Source of the DNA: Whalleya microplaca
Lineage: Eukaryota > Ascomycota > Sordariomycetes > Xylariales > Xylariaceae
Length of the DNA: 64,000 bases
Assembly (NCBI GenBank): GCA_022497155.1
Contig: MU385740.1
Span: 248,001-312,000 of the forward strand
Reading direction: 5' to 3'
The stretch's first letter is position 1. Every line of letters begins with the position of its first letter. The translations under genes and the position numbers were made by a program. Shown in pieces: positions 11,123 through 22,434 of this stretch. The notes beneath the pieces were generated by a model. The model was not told where the DNA came from, did not search any database, and saw nothing but the letters and a program-made list of their open reading frames with translations.

Positions 11123-12951
11123 ATGGATGCCTCATCGCCTTTGGCTGCCATGCACCCTGCCCCGGCCCCATATTGGGGTCATGGCCCGCACCCTCGTTTG
11201 GCCTCGGGCAACCTCTTTGGGTCTGGTACTCTTAATATCCGGGAGCAATTGCAGCGGTCTCGCCCTGACTACTTCAACATGAAGTCTGCCCGCGGCTCTT
11301 CTCCGACGGCTAGTCTGGCCGCTGATCTTTCGCAAAACTTCCGGATCGATAGTGAAGTGAGGTATGTTGGTAACGAAGATGGCTTCCCAATCTTGAGTGT
11401 ATATATGTACTGACTTGACTAGCCCGCGTTTCCCCACGCCTCGCCGTGCTCTCTTCACGTCCAACATGATAGGATCTCATGATCATCGCGGTAAGACCTG
11501 TACAAGATATGACGATGAGTATGGAGCACTGATATGTACCTTCGTAGAATACGTTACGACGCCTCCGCTGCCGGCCTCGTCTTCCCCTGCCCCGTCAGAC
11601 GCTATGGATATCTCTCCTTTGCCTCAGAGGGCAGATTTCTACACCTCTATCGAGGTCAGCTCGCCGACCCCGCAATCTCCCGGCGACGATATGATGGTGG
11701 AATCTCCCATTGCCATGACACGCCAAGCCTCCATGTGCCTCGAGCCTCCGAAGCCGTTGCATGAGTAAGCTCGATGTTTTCTCCACTGGCTGTAATTGTT
11801 TATGGTATTGACGATAGAATAGTTCTCGCAAGAAGGTTGGGCTGCGGCGGCCGTCTTTGAGTCGAACCAAGGGTCACTCAACTAGCTCTCTTCTTACACG
11901 CCTGCATCCAGAGAATCAGGTATCATCGTTCCGTTTCGGTCCCAGTTCGGCTGGTATGTCTCCGGGCGAATGCTTTCAGGATTCTCCGCCTCAAGAACGA
12001 CGACCGCAGACTGCGAACAGTCCTTCTTCCCCCAGCGGTCTGGGATCGTTCCGCGCAAAGCCCCAATTTGCAAGTCTCACAGGAACCCGAGACATTCGCA
12101 ATGGCTCGCCAGTTGCCAATCACTCGCGCCGGCCGTCGAACCCGTTCGCCAGACCTCGACGACAATACCGCCGATCTCTCAGCATGTTCGAGAACCCTGG
12201 GGATGTGGTGAAATCCAAGACGGAGGAAGCGGGTCCTCACAGCACTTTGCAATCAGTCATGGACGTGGAAGAGGCCCAAGAGCCGGGTTTACCTCATTTC
12301 TTCCCCGAGGGAGAAAATGACAGCATTCCTCGGATCTCTCGAGATACCTTTGTGAATATTCTGGATGGTAAATTCAATGAGCAATACAGCCAAAAAGTTG
12401 TGATTGATTGCCGGTTCGAGTACGAGTACGAGGGCGGTCACATCGATGGGGCTATCAACTACACCGACAAGGACCTCCTGGCAAACCATCTGTTCGAGAC
12501 CCCCATGGAGGGAAAGTCGCTTCTGATTTTTCACTGCGAGTATTCCGCTCACCGTGCGCCCATGATGGCACGCCACATCCGTGCTGAAGATCGTACAGCC
12601 AATGCAGAGTTTTATCCCCGTCTTACTTACCCGGAGGTATACATCCTGGATGGAGGATATAGCGAATTCTTCAACCAACACCGCGATCGATGTTACCCTC
12701 AAGCCTATGTTGAGATGGACGCGGCGGAGCATGCCAGAACATGTGAGCGCGAATTGGGCAAACTCCAGCAGAAGCGCAAGGGTTTGAACAGAGCAAAGAC
12801 GTTTGCATTTGGTCATCGAGAATCCATGATTGATGCATCGCCTACGGGCCCCGAAAGATACCAAGAGCATGATTCACCTAGCATGATGATTGGTAACTCC
12901 CCAATTCTGGGAAACACACGATCTCCTGCTCGACGCATGGCGTCGTACTAA
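11123..12951 (+). CDS. nimT: M-phase inducer phosphatase, Cdc25/NimT family
   Basis: This dual-specificity phosphatase removes inhibitory phosphates from the cyclin-dependent kinase (Cdk1/NimX) and so triggers mitosis. Four exons join in frame: 11123-11361, 11423-11490, 11548-11764 and 11823-12951, separated by introns of 58-61 nt. The product is 550 residues, close to the remembered length of A. nidulans NimT. The N-terminal half is Ser/Pro-rich, as expected for a phosphorylation-controlled regulatory region, and contains RGSSPTASLAADLSQNF. The rhodanese-type catalytic domain follows, with the loop HCEYSAHR giving the C-x5-R signature at Cys413 and Arg419. The ATG sits in a good context (CACCATGG) behind a long repeat-bearing leader. 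The antisense open frames over exon 4 are shadows. Confidence 0.95.
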
Positions 12952-13891
12952 ACAAACTCCGGTCTCTTGAGACCAAAATAACTTTTTGATGCAGCCAGGA
13001 AGCTTTGTGCATCAACAGCTGAGAATCCAACGGAATCTCGCTGCAATAATTCCTATGCCATTTGGCAACCTTACATACACTGCCGGTCATTTCGTCTTGT
13101 TTTATTATACCCTTTCTCTTTCGGCTTTAGACAGGCATTTGCATAGCATCCCGGTCGGTTGCATTGCTAGAGCTGTGTTTGGATCCGGCATCTGATCTAC
13201 TCATTTGTCGTTTCCTGTTTCGAGTACATCCTCTGTTCGAGTCTTTTTTTTATGTGTTACAAAAGCATGGCGTTCGGTTTCGCCTCTCGGAAATTTTTCC
13301 TTTTCTTCTGTTCAACTATTGCGATGCGTTCTCCCGACTCCCGGCTATCCCGGCTGTCACACCATCCTCCCAGTATTGAGAGACCCGACCGTCTTTCTCT
13401 TTATTGTGGAGAGCCGACTTTTACGAGTCACCACCTTTGTACGAGTCTAACGATCCGTTCTCGCATCCGCCAGGGATGCCGATATACCCACCCTGATACA
13501 CTTGCGATCAATTTCCATCCGAATTACTCACCCAACATGATTTTCCTTGTATCGATATGAACACCTCGACTTCTCCCACGCCGACCCACGGACATTGCTC
13601 CCTTAATCGGGATAGCATGACGCCTTACACTTGTAGCGTAAGCAGCAAGCAACGGGCCCACGATGGTACGCGGGGTATACACGAAGTGAAGAGGGAAACA
13701 TTTATGCGTTGCAGATGCAGACCATAGAAGACCAGATTGACTGCATATAGAGAGGAAGGAGTTTGCGGAAACACGATGGGAGCCGGCGAGGTGCCGATAA
13801 ATGGCATCAAGGCTCGGTGGTTTCTAACGCCTCTCCTCATCCTTTTGTTTGTCTTCGGGCCTCGGGACTCATTCGTTTGTAGCTCCCGCTG

Positions 13892-13925
<34 letters not shown>

Positions 13926-14896
13926 GTACATTAGTTTCTCCTGCTCTTGTACTCTGGTTGGTCTCTTATCGTCTCTGCCGATTCTGCAGACGCATTGCTC
14001 GCACTTCTTGTGTTCGGAGATGGATGATGGAGTGATATCCAGTCCTGAATTCCGAGGTTAGCTAGCTAGTGTCACTAGTTAGTCAATAAGAAGTGCCCAA
14101 AATTCTCACAAAAGTCAAACTAAAAGGTGTTATGCAAGTTGCTTGTGTGAAGGTGAATATCCGAGTGAGTTTGAAAGTAGTGATGAAATCATGCAGGTGT
14201 GTTTTACAGGTGAGTGAGTCTTGGAGAAATGATTCCTAAGCTCTCGATTCTCTTGATTGGTCCTTTCACGGCTTTCCATCCAATCTAGCAGTGTCTGGTG
14301 TGTATCCAGGAAGTAGAAGATCGCGGTGCCAAGAAATGCTAAATAGGGGTTAAAAGGGGCGGAGTTTGCGGAGATAAGCACGTGCTCTCAACGACGTTGT
14401 ACATAGTAAGGTGCCTCCATCCCCTTAACGTAGCTCACAAACAGGAATGTATATCCCATGTTAGGAATACAAATTTCTTAATGGTGGAGGAGCCTAGTCT
14501 ACTTATCATCAAAATCGTAACACTTGTCAGGGGTTGCTTATGTTAGCATTCCAACACTGAAAACACCAGACGCCAGTCAGCTAGCCAGTCCAAGGTCATG
14601 TTTTACATAATCTGTAACCTGCCTACCTGCGTAGTTGCCCTCGTTGATATAAACGATTGAGGCTGGCTATCAGTAGCTTAGGAAGGACTTAGAGGAATGT
14701 CAGTCACAATTTAGGGGTATGTGGAGATCTCTGAAGTAGATAAATATCACTGTGTTATATGGCTGTTCACTAAAGTTAGGCTTTGGTACTTACTACTCTC
14801 CAAGTGATTTGCTGTTACGTTGCTTCTGTTCATTGCATGCTTTCCCTTATGAGGACTGATAGCGAAGAGATCCTATCTCGGGTTTTATATCCGCCC
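12952..14896. other. Gene-free stretch downstream of cdc25
   Basis: Contains the 3' region of the phosphatase gene and a (CA)n microsatellite, but no supportable gene. The last 500 bases are AT-rich and end at the target duplication of the inverted-repeat element starting at 14905. Confidence 0.45.
13894..13922 (+). repeat. (CA)n microsatellite, about 14 units
   Basis: An uninterrupted CA dinucleotide run in intergenic DNA. It creates long Thr/His or Val/Cys runs in the overlapping open frames, which are therefore not genes. Confidence 0.95.
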
Positions 14897-15430
14897 TCAA
14901 TATAGCAATTGCTATTTCAATAGTAGTCTAATTCAATAGTAGTACAATATATATCACCCCGCCCTCCCGCAATGTAATCGTAACCTGCTGCACCACGTAA
15001 TTTGTATGTAGTTTTGATGTACCTTTACTATAGGTTTAATATTTCCACAAAAGCCCTCTAGATATATAGGTACATATTACAACCGCTATAACAAGTTTGA
15101 GGAGGTTTATAAAAAGGCCGTAGAGGCACAGGATCAGCTTATAATGCCAAGGGTCAATGAGGTATACCTAGTTATGTTATCTGGAGAAGCACCAAAAGAG
15201 GCTGTGATAGTTGCGGAGGTTATCGACCTTGCGGATGCCTTCTAACCAGCTGGATGGCTAAGCAAGTAACTAGATAATTGAGTGATTCCTACAAAAGAGA
15301 GAATGCACCTGTGACTAGGTATCCTGCTGTAGGAGGCTAATTCAACAAAAGGAGGCCATTGGAGGCCATTGATAGATGATTTGGGAGGTAATTTTATATT
15401 ACTATTGAAATAGCAATTGCCTTCAATATA
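14897..15430. mobile_element. Non-autonomous TIR element (MITE-like, hAT-type duplication)
   Basis: An element of about 518 bp (14905-15422) is bounded by inverted repeats of at least 20 bp: the left end reads GCAATTGCTATTTCAATAGT and the right end carries its reverse complement followed by two extra bases. Perfect 8-bp direct repeats TCAATATA flank it (14897-14904 and 15423-15430), the duplication length characteristic of hAT transposons. No transposase frame is present, so it would depend on an enzyme supplied elsewhere. The 2-base asymmetry at the right end leaves the exact border uncertain. Confidence 0.8.
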
Positions 15431-16250
15431 TTTGATCTTCATGTAGGTAGTTGGCATCAGCAGGACCGGCAATTAAGGGTGTACATGGCCCTTCATCGAG
15501 ACTCTCATCGTCCCACATACACACAGATATGGAGCTGACTTGAAATGACATTATTCTACGGTGAAGCAAACAATAAGATTTAGGTTGCTCAGTACTTACT
15601 CCTACTACAGAAAGAAGGATTCTGAGCTTCCTCCATTTAGGTATTATCATGGTCGGATGGCACGTGCTCTCCTCTATTTCATCTTTCCATCTTTCCCTTT
15701 CATATACTGCCAACCTTCGTACCTGTCACCTTTCCCCGTCACCATCTTCGTGCAACTCTTTTACCTCGTCAATCCATTCCACAGCATCTTACGGTTTATC
15801 CTTCGCAGGCTTGCCAACTTTCCTATATCTTCTCTTGAGCGTGCCTCCATGCGACCGTATTCTCAGTGCCAACCATTTCAGTTTCACACTCGTCGCCTTG
15901 TCAATCGAGAAAAAACAGCCGATTCGATAACGTGGCATATTTCCATCATTAAGCAAGCGTGAAACCCCATTTTCCTGACCATCTAACAAGCACTCTCAAC
16001 CTCAGTCTCCATCGATTTCGACCGAAAACCAGCACTACATATACTTTCCACGGTATCCTACCCCAGCGTCAATTTCACCGAGATACCAACCGGAAAAGTT
16101 CGATATACGGTCACACATTACGGTAACTCCACCTTCATTGCGAGGTTAGCTTCGAACGCGCCTGCGAATATCGTAGCCCAAAGGGTGACGCACCTACCCA
16201 TGCAGATCAGCCAACCTTCAACACGGAAGGGATTCCTTACCACCAACAAG
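15431..16250 (+). promoter_or_regulatory. Upstream region and leader of the BTB-like gene
   Basis: Pyrimidine-rich DNA at about 15650-15900 gives way to a stretch without stable secondary features up to the ATG at 16251. A 133-codon open frame on the plus strand (to 15962) is of low complexity and is better read as promoter and leader sequence than as a gene. Confidence 0.4.
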
Positions 16251-17265
16251 ATGTCTAGCCTCAATATATGTCTTCTTTGTGAATCATGTGTCACAGGCGG
16301 AAACAGATGCGAGCTAATTCTCGAGACTGACCGTCATCTAAGGGAGGTCGCACAGATGTAAGTTTGGATCATTGTTACAACGCATATTAAATATTAGTAC
16401 TTACAATGTTAGCCTATCCAAGCCGGGACACCCGATGATTATCATTGAGAACGTCGTTGAGAAGGAAGAGCCAGAGGTTTTGCGTATCCACACTACCCTC
16501 CTCTGCTACTACTCATGCCTTTTCAGACACTCTATCGGCCGTGAAACTAATATCTCGGTAACAATTACTAGCGAACACCCCTACTGGATGTGGAAATATG
16601 CAGTCCAATGGTGCTACACTGGACGATTTGAGGAGCAGATTGACAAATACAGCTCTGACCGCGCGCGTCTAGAAGACACAAGACTAGAAGAAATGTGGAA
16701 CTTCGCAACTGATTTCGAGATGTTTGAACTCGCAAACTACTGCATGCGCTTGATCTTTCAGAAATACTCTCGGGGTTACATGGCTGATGTGGACTGGTGG
16801 TCGGAACCCTCTGACGGCGAGGAATGCCCTTATGAGGTCGAGGGGCCCTGGTATGTCTTCGACAACAATCAAGATGATGTTAGACGAACAAGACTATTTA
16901 AATTCATGGAAGACCTCACTGAGGCACGGAAACTCAAGTCAAAGGAACCTAACCAAGTCGCGGGGTACATCGAACTTGATGCTTCAGGCTCGGACGACGA
17001 GGCTAACCCTCAACATGACCTGGAAGATCAGAAGCCACAGGCTACTCTTCATACTCTTCCTACTTGTCACACTCAATGGCAGCACTATTTTATCCCGGTA
17101 GACTCCCGTAGTGCAGATCAGTGGACAGAATCTTACGAATTCGACCCAAATGATAGGGCAGAGGCTTGGTATCTATGTAAGCCGTTTATTCCCGAAGCAG
17201 GGGAGCTAGGGGTTGAATTGGTTAAACTACCAAAAGACAAATGGTTCGAAAAGTGGTGTAAATAG
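16251..17265 (+). CDS. BTB/POZ-like protein with N-terminal Cys cluster (paralogue 1)
   Basis: Two exons, 16251-16357 and 16413-17265, join in frame to give 319 residues. The N-terminus carries a C-x2-C-x2-C pattern plus a fourth Cys (CLLCESCVTGGNRC), which could bind metal. A BTB-like fold follows: H-T-T-L-L-C-Y-Y-S-C-L-F, a beta segment, then W-K-Y-A-V-Q-W-C-Y-T-G-R-F. After it comes a BACK-like helix pair with F-E-L-A-N-Y-C-M-R-L-I-F-Q-K-Y-S. The C-terminal third is acidic and ends near an A-E-A-W-Y motif. Every one of these elements recurs in the gene at 19431-20680, including the intron position. BTB proteins typically serve as substrate adaptors for Cullin-3 ligases or as scaffolds, but the role here is unknown. 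Confidence 0.75.
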
Positions 17266-19430
17266 ACCATTCGGTGTGATCAAGATAAAGATCACTCCCT
17301 GGTGGGAAACACCGTATCTCTTAGATTCGTCTACATAACTGCGATGCTTTATCTAATTTCGATTGTTTTTACCACGAGTTCTTAGTCATCATGATCTGTT
17401 TGCGAAATCCTCAGAATACACTAACTTCTTTAGATCGGTGTTTCTCACGTTTAGCTCTTATACAATGAATAGTCTGAACCAAACTCCGAACGATCGCGCT
17501 CGTGAAGAACCCCTTTGGGTAGGTATGCTTGGTAGGAAATAACACTACTACAAGACACGCAGTTGGTATGGTGAGATACGGCACTGCAAAGGGGTAGCTC
17601 GATAATAGAATAACAGAGTAAGCCACAGGCTGGGAAAGAATACTCAGCAGGTAGGGTTAATATCTCAAAATAAACCAGGTGATGGTCGTCTTCACATCAA
17701 GTTCCTCAGCGTAGCGATATACGCCTATAATTTACACTCCTTGAGATGATGCTGCCTAAGTAGTGTTTGTGAGAGTATAGTGTTGTAGAAGCTGTCTTCT
17801 GGATAGGTAGTAGTTCCATGTGCATTGGACAGCTATCAGTCAGCTATAAGGTATCTTGACAGAATATCAACTACAAAACTCGCATAAATACATGATTGAG
17901 GTGCAAACTATCATAAACATAGTGGAAATCAGTGTTGGTAGTGTTCGTGCACGAACCTCCTTTTCCCCTGATACACAAAGTGGCCCGAGCTTTACGTTGC
18001 GATGTCACAAGTTGGGTCATGTCATACCATTTACTATGTCTAACGGAATTCAATAAGAGAATAGATGCATACAACAATGCCAAGTTCAGTCTCCGAATAT
18101 TATGTTCGCAAATGTACATGACGTATCTGGTAAACAAATCATGGACTCAAAGGGTCGGTAGACTTCGCGAGACACTGTCTACTTGGGTGACGAAGATTTG
18201 CGCAAGACACTCGGGATTTATAACGTGATATCCACCTGTAGTATCATGCCCGTCGGCAGCACTGCCGACTGTCTGTGGTGATTGTGTCTGCGCTAGTGTG
18301 TCTTCCTATTCTTTCTATACAGTCAGGTCGCGCAAATATGGCCGTGGTTGTGCCTTGGTCAATGTCATAGTAGAGAATTACCTGGTATACACCTAGATCA
18401 ATGAGAGGACCGGCAACAGCATCTCGTAAGTTTTCGTGTTAAAAGTTGGGCGGATAGGATGCCGGAACTGACAACGCCGGAGAATGATACCTAAGACTGG
18501 TTTGCATTCTTACTGAAATGAGATGATGCCGACATATATATTTATACAAATAGGACGAACTCGAATCCAGGGCTGGCTATCCCCCGTCCGGACTGTAGAC
18601 CAACGTTATCAACTTTGTTATATAGGCAACCCTCACTTCTCGACTTCGGGATCTCTGTGATCTATGATGATGGAATACTATAATATCTGCACTTCTCACA
18701 TACGCCATTGGTGCCTGCGTGTGAGGTCTGTATCTGTATGATTGATGATCTAAGCTATCTGTGTATAGGTGAAGCTATAGCTATATATATGGAGAGAGGT
18801 GGCTGTGCCACCTCCTCAGCCACACACCTGTGGCTGCGCCACAGAGGGTGTGTAAGTGTGCATGGCTGCAAGCCTAACACTGCGCGCATCCGATACCCAG
18901 GACTTCGACGCGAGCAGCGTATTCACCAGCTTATCGCTCTGGCTGAATAGGTGAGGAGACTCCTATACACCAAAAATTGGTATACTGGACATGAGAACTT
19001 GCTTATACTCCCAGATTCAGAATGTGGTGAAAGTCGACTCACCTATAGTCCTAGTCAGGGCTGAATATATTTATGTACTGACCGTACAAGTTACCGCAAT
19101 TACAATCATAATTAAGAAACTCATCGCATTATGTATCTCATGTAGCTATAAACTGAGGGTAGTTGCTACGAGCTAACAGACATGTGTCCCTGATAGAAAT
19201 AGATTCCGCGTCATCTCCCATGTGGCCAAATAGGAGGCCACAAAGGGAACTAAAAGATCGCATAGTACTCCATATGTGCATCTGAATCCCCTTGCCTGTG
19301 GTACTATGTTGAAACCCCTTTAATTGCAGCCATCGAAGTCTGCGCGGTAAAATGGAGAGGGTCTGATATGGGTGATGGTGAAGGCTTATAGTTGATAACC
19401 CACTACCTGAGATGGCAGGTCTAGCCTAAC
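17266..19430. other. Gene-free spacer between the two BTB-like paralogues
   Basis: No gene is supported. The stretch holds two short perfect hairpins (18796-18844) and the second occurrence of a 15-bp word seen at 4870. Both 3' ends of the convergent BTB-like genes must terminate in this spacer. Confidence 0.4.
18767..18850 (+). repeat. TATATATA-linked hairpin repeat
   Basis: The 15-bp word at 18767-18781 also occurs exactly at 4870-4884. It is followed by a TA run and two perfect hairpins: GAGGTGGC-TGT-GCCACCTC (18796-18814) and CTGTGGC-TGC-GCCACAG (18828-18844). A similar arrangement, a TA run then GGAGGC-TCT-GCCTCC, occurs at 28444-28466, so this looks like a dispersed repeat rather than a local terminator. 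Confidence 0.55.
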
Positions 19431-20680
19431 CTAGAACCAATCATTCTCCGATGGAGATACTCGGAGTTTATTGCTTCCTGCTGACATATACTGCTCGAAA
19501 TAATGGTCCTGGCCACTCTCCTTAGCAGAAGATGTGTCGCTGGCGTCCTCTTGTATCTTCCAAAGCTCGATCCATAGGTGTCGGTTTGGGTCAAGCTGAG
19601 AATTTTGTCGAAGTTTGGAGGCAGAGAAACATGTAGCATCGCCAAATTCACCAGTTACCGTCCTTTCGTCTGTGGCTTCTTGATAGGAATATTGGAAGCA
19701 GAGGTTGTTGTACCAGCTTTCGGCGTCGCGCTCGGGGATCGGCAGCTGGAATAGGGGCCAGTACTTGGGATTCGTTGGCAAGTATTCCCAGTCAATCTTC
19801 AGTAGAAAAAACAGTGACGGATCAAACAACCACTTTTGGATTGTTGTATTGATGAAGGCGCGCCGACATTTCTGTGTATACATGTGAGCATCCTTCACAT
19901 GCGCCACAACCTCTGGTCTCAGCGCGGAGCGGCGATATGTCAGACTATCCATGAACTGGAATAGTAAAGATCCAGAGGGCAGAGTAAGACTGGATCTTTT
20001 AGGATCTCGTAAGTCCCAAAGACTCTTGCGCTGGCGCACTACATAGAGTGGTCCCAATAGTTCGTAGGGTGCATGTTCCAGATCCAAGGTGGGGGTGGTA
20101 GGGTTTCCGTAGAAGTTCCAACTATACTTAGCCATGACGAGGCGCATGCAGAAGTTGGCGAATTCTGGCATCTCAAGCTTTGCCGCCAGATACCACAAAC
20201 GTTCAATTCGGCAGCCAGTTGAGAAGTGGGGGGTTCCTTCCAGCTTGATCTGTCCAAAACGGCACCACGTAACTAGAGCTTTTAGATCATCTCCATGGGC
20301 GCTCTCGTCAGTGAAGACAATGTGGCTAAGAAACTTTCCCTGTAGAAGCAGTCTTTCAAGCTCGCGATTAAAATATGCGGAGAAGTAGGCAAGGAGAACA
20401 GTTGGACATGTGGCGTTGGCACAGGCAGGGCTGTGAGGATAGAAAAATTCGACAGTTGTGATACGGTGATCATTGATTGTTCTTTCTGGTTGTTAGCTTG
20501 AACGCGCTACATGGAAGGAATGGCATGATGGAGCTCTCACAGAGTCGCGACTATATTGAGGTGCTTCTCGAGCTCAACGAGTGTTTCGCATAAGCCCTCG
20601 TTATAGATGCAGGCAGCGCAGACGCAATACTTATTAGACTGGTATCTACCCGCCCCGGCCTCTTTAGTTTTTTGAGACAT
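19431..20680 (-). CDS. BTB/POZ-like protein with N-terminal Cys cluster (paralogue 2)
   Basis: On the minus strand, exons 20680-20541 and 20481-19431 join in frame to give 396 residues. The intron acceptor had to be placed at 20482, because using the AG four bases upstream would bring a stop into frame. The N-terminus has CVCAACIYNEGLC, matching the Cys cluster of the gene at 16251. A BTB-like core follows (T-V-L-L-A-Y-F-S-A-Y-F and L-V-T-W-C-R-F-G), then E-F-A-N-F-C-M-R-L-V-M-A-K-Y-S and a C-terminal E-S-W-Y motif. The C-terminal half is about 75 residues longer than in the paralogue. The two genes are tail to tail about 2.2 kb apart, suggesting an inverted duplication followed by strong divergence. 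No enzymatic motif is seen; function is unknown. Confidence 0.75.
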
Positions 20681-21407
20681 GGTGATTCGAGCCAAGGCTG
20701 GTCTACCAGTATCGTGGGGAGATGGAGTATGATTGGTATAGTGGAGAAACCCGAAGTAGATGGGAGGTGCTAGGTTGCGGAAGATATATATGAAGGCTAG
20801 AAGAGAGTTGTGTATTGAAATGCGAGGTAGAGGAATAAAACTGGCCTGTGTACCTTGATAATTATATTGCTAGGATATCCGAAGTGCTTTGAATAAAGGA
20901 TTGCGTATGGATCAAATGTGTATAGTTGAAAAGAGGAAGAGAGGAGGAAGGATGAGAATTGGCGTGGGCTATATGCTTGGTTATATCAAGGCTTGGAAGG
21001 GCCGGCGCATGCTAGATATGAAGAAAGTCGCAGAGGTAATGGTCGCCTAATGGAAATAACCCTGAAGAAGGCGCGCTTGATGGCAGCTGCTAATATTGAG
21101 CATTGTCACAATCATCAAGTAGATGTATAGGTGTCTTCCAGTTTGACTCCAGGGCTGAATATGCTTCACCAAAGCGGGAGGCTCGCAAGGGTTTATGGTC
21201 TTATTGTAAGCATGTCCTATGCTCAGCTTTTATAAAACTGATCAAGTTGCCGAATTAAACCATATTTCCTACCAGTCACTGCTTCTCAAAGTAGTTCGGT
21301 TGGAATCGTAGCTCCTAGATGATATTAGTCTATAATCACCTGTCCTAAGCTGCGCGCATCATCATATAGTACAAGGCTGAATCATGCTCATATCCTCAGA
21401 TTGGATT
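20681..21407. promoter_or_regulatory. Upstream region of the BTB-like gene and 3' region of the proteasome gene
   Basis: AT-rich DNA with no open frame of note. It should contain the promoter of the minus-strand BTB-like gene at 19431-20680, near 20681-20900, and the terminator of the minus-strand proteasome gene just left of 21408. No distinctive motif was recognised. Confidence 0.35.
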
Positions 21408-22434
21408 TCATTCCTGCATTTTATCGCCTTCCTTATTCTCCTCTTCGTCATCGTCCTCCTCGGAGATGGCCTTCTTCGCTAACCGCTCGGCCTCCTCCAG
21501 GAGATCCTTGGGGACCTCCTGGTGCCGGCCCTTGGTGGGGCCGCTCGCTCCACTTATCCAGCTCATCTCCAGCTCGAACTCCTTGTCCTTGTTATCTTGC
21601 TGCGCAATGTAGATAATTCTGGCCGCCTCCTTGACCGCCTGCTTCAGGTCGAGAGTGCCCTCCGCGAGGTTCAGCTTCTCCAGCTCAGCCTTGGCCGCCT
21701 GTCGGCCCTTGCCTGTCGCCGCGCCGTAGTATCCCCAGTACATGCCGCTCGGCTCGATCATGTAGAGCCCCGGACCACCGTGCTTGCCGTCTACCTTGCC
21801 GCCTGCGCCTACAGATGGACCTGTGCCGACTTCACCGTCGACGGGTGCCTCGAGTTCCGAGTCAAATCCGCCTACGATAGCTGTGATGCCAAACGGACGC
21901 ACAGACTGATAGAGCGTGTAGGCTTGTAGATACCCACCCATGCGGCTTGCAAGGTCGGAGGTCGAAATGGGCGTCTTGAAGGTTTCGCGCCAGGCGCGGG
22001 CTTCATCACGCGCGCGGTCAACAAAGTGAAGGCCATCGGGGACCATGCCCGAGTAGACCTATGTAGAGGCATACAGTAAGCAGATGACCTTGCAGACAGA
22101 AGGGGAACTAAAGCGGGAGAGCCAGCAACGTACAACTCCTAGGTGCTTGTCGACGGTTGCGATTCTCTTGTTTGCACTGGGCTTTAGTAGCTTTGAAGTA
22201 ACGACTTTCTCGACCGCGAGGACCACACCGTCTTTACATCGGATGCCGACGGATGTGCCGCCGTTTTCTACCGCCTTCACTGCATATTCGACCTGGAAGT
22301 TGCGTCCGTCGGGCGAAAAGATGGAGTTGGCGAGATCGTAGCCTGTTCCTATTGACGTCTATTATGGGGAAATGTGAGCTTCAGACTGGCGAGGGAGGGG
22401 AAATAGAGGTTACTGGGACGGATACACTGACCAT
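21408..22434 (-). CDS. 20S proteasome subunit alpha7 (PSMA3/Pre10 family)
   Basis: A structural subunit of the outer ring of the 20S proteasome. On the minus strand the coding exons are 22434-22432 (the ATG alone), 22358-22134 and 22058-21408, joined in frame to give 292 residues. The spliced N-terminus reads [10 protein letters not shown] and then [12 protein letters not shown], the alpha-subunit signature, followed by [14 protein letters not shown] and the N-K-R-I-A-T-V-D motif. [13 protein letters not shown] and the acidic C-terminal tail ([17 protein letters not shown]) are typical of alpha7. A Gly-rich insertion precedes GLYMIEPSG; such an insertion is, from memory, common in filamentous-fungal alpha7 proteins. 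The intron falls directly after the initiator codon. Confidence 0.95.

Noticed and set aside
12289..12870. 193-codon minus-strand frame over the phosphatase gene
   Set aside because: It is antisense to the conserved catalytic exon of cdc25/nimT and has no domain; a shadow frame.
13849..14061. Frame across the CA microsatellite
   Set aside because: Its central part is a Thr/His run encoded by the (CA)n repeat.
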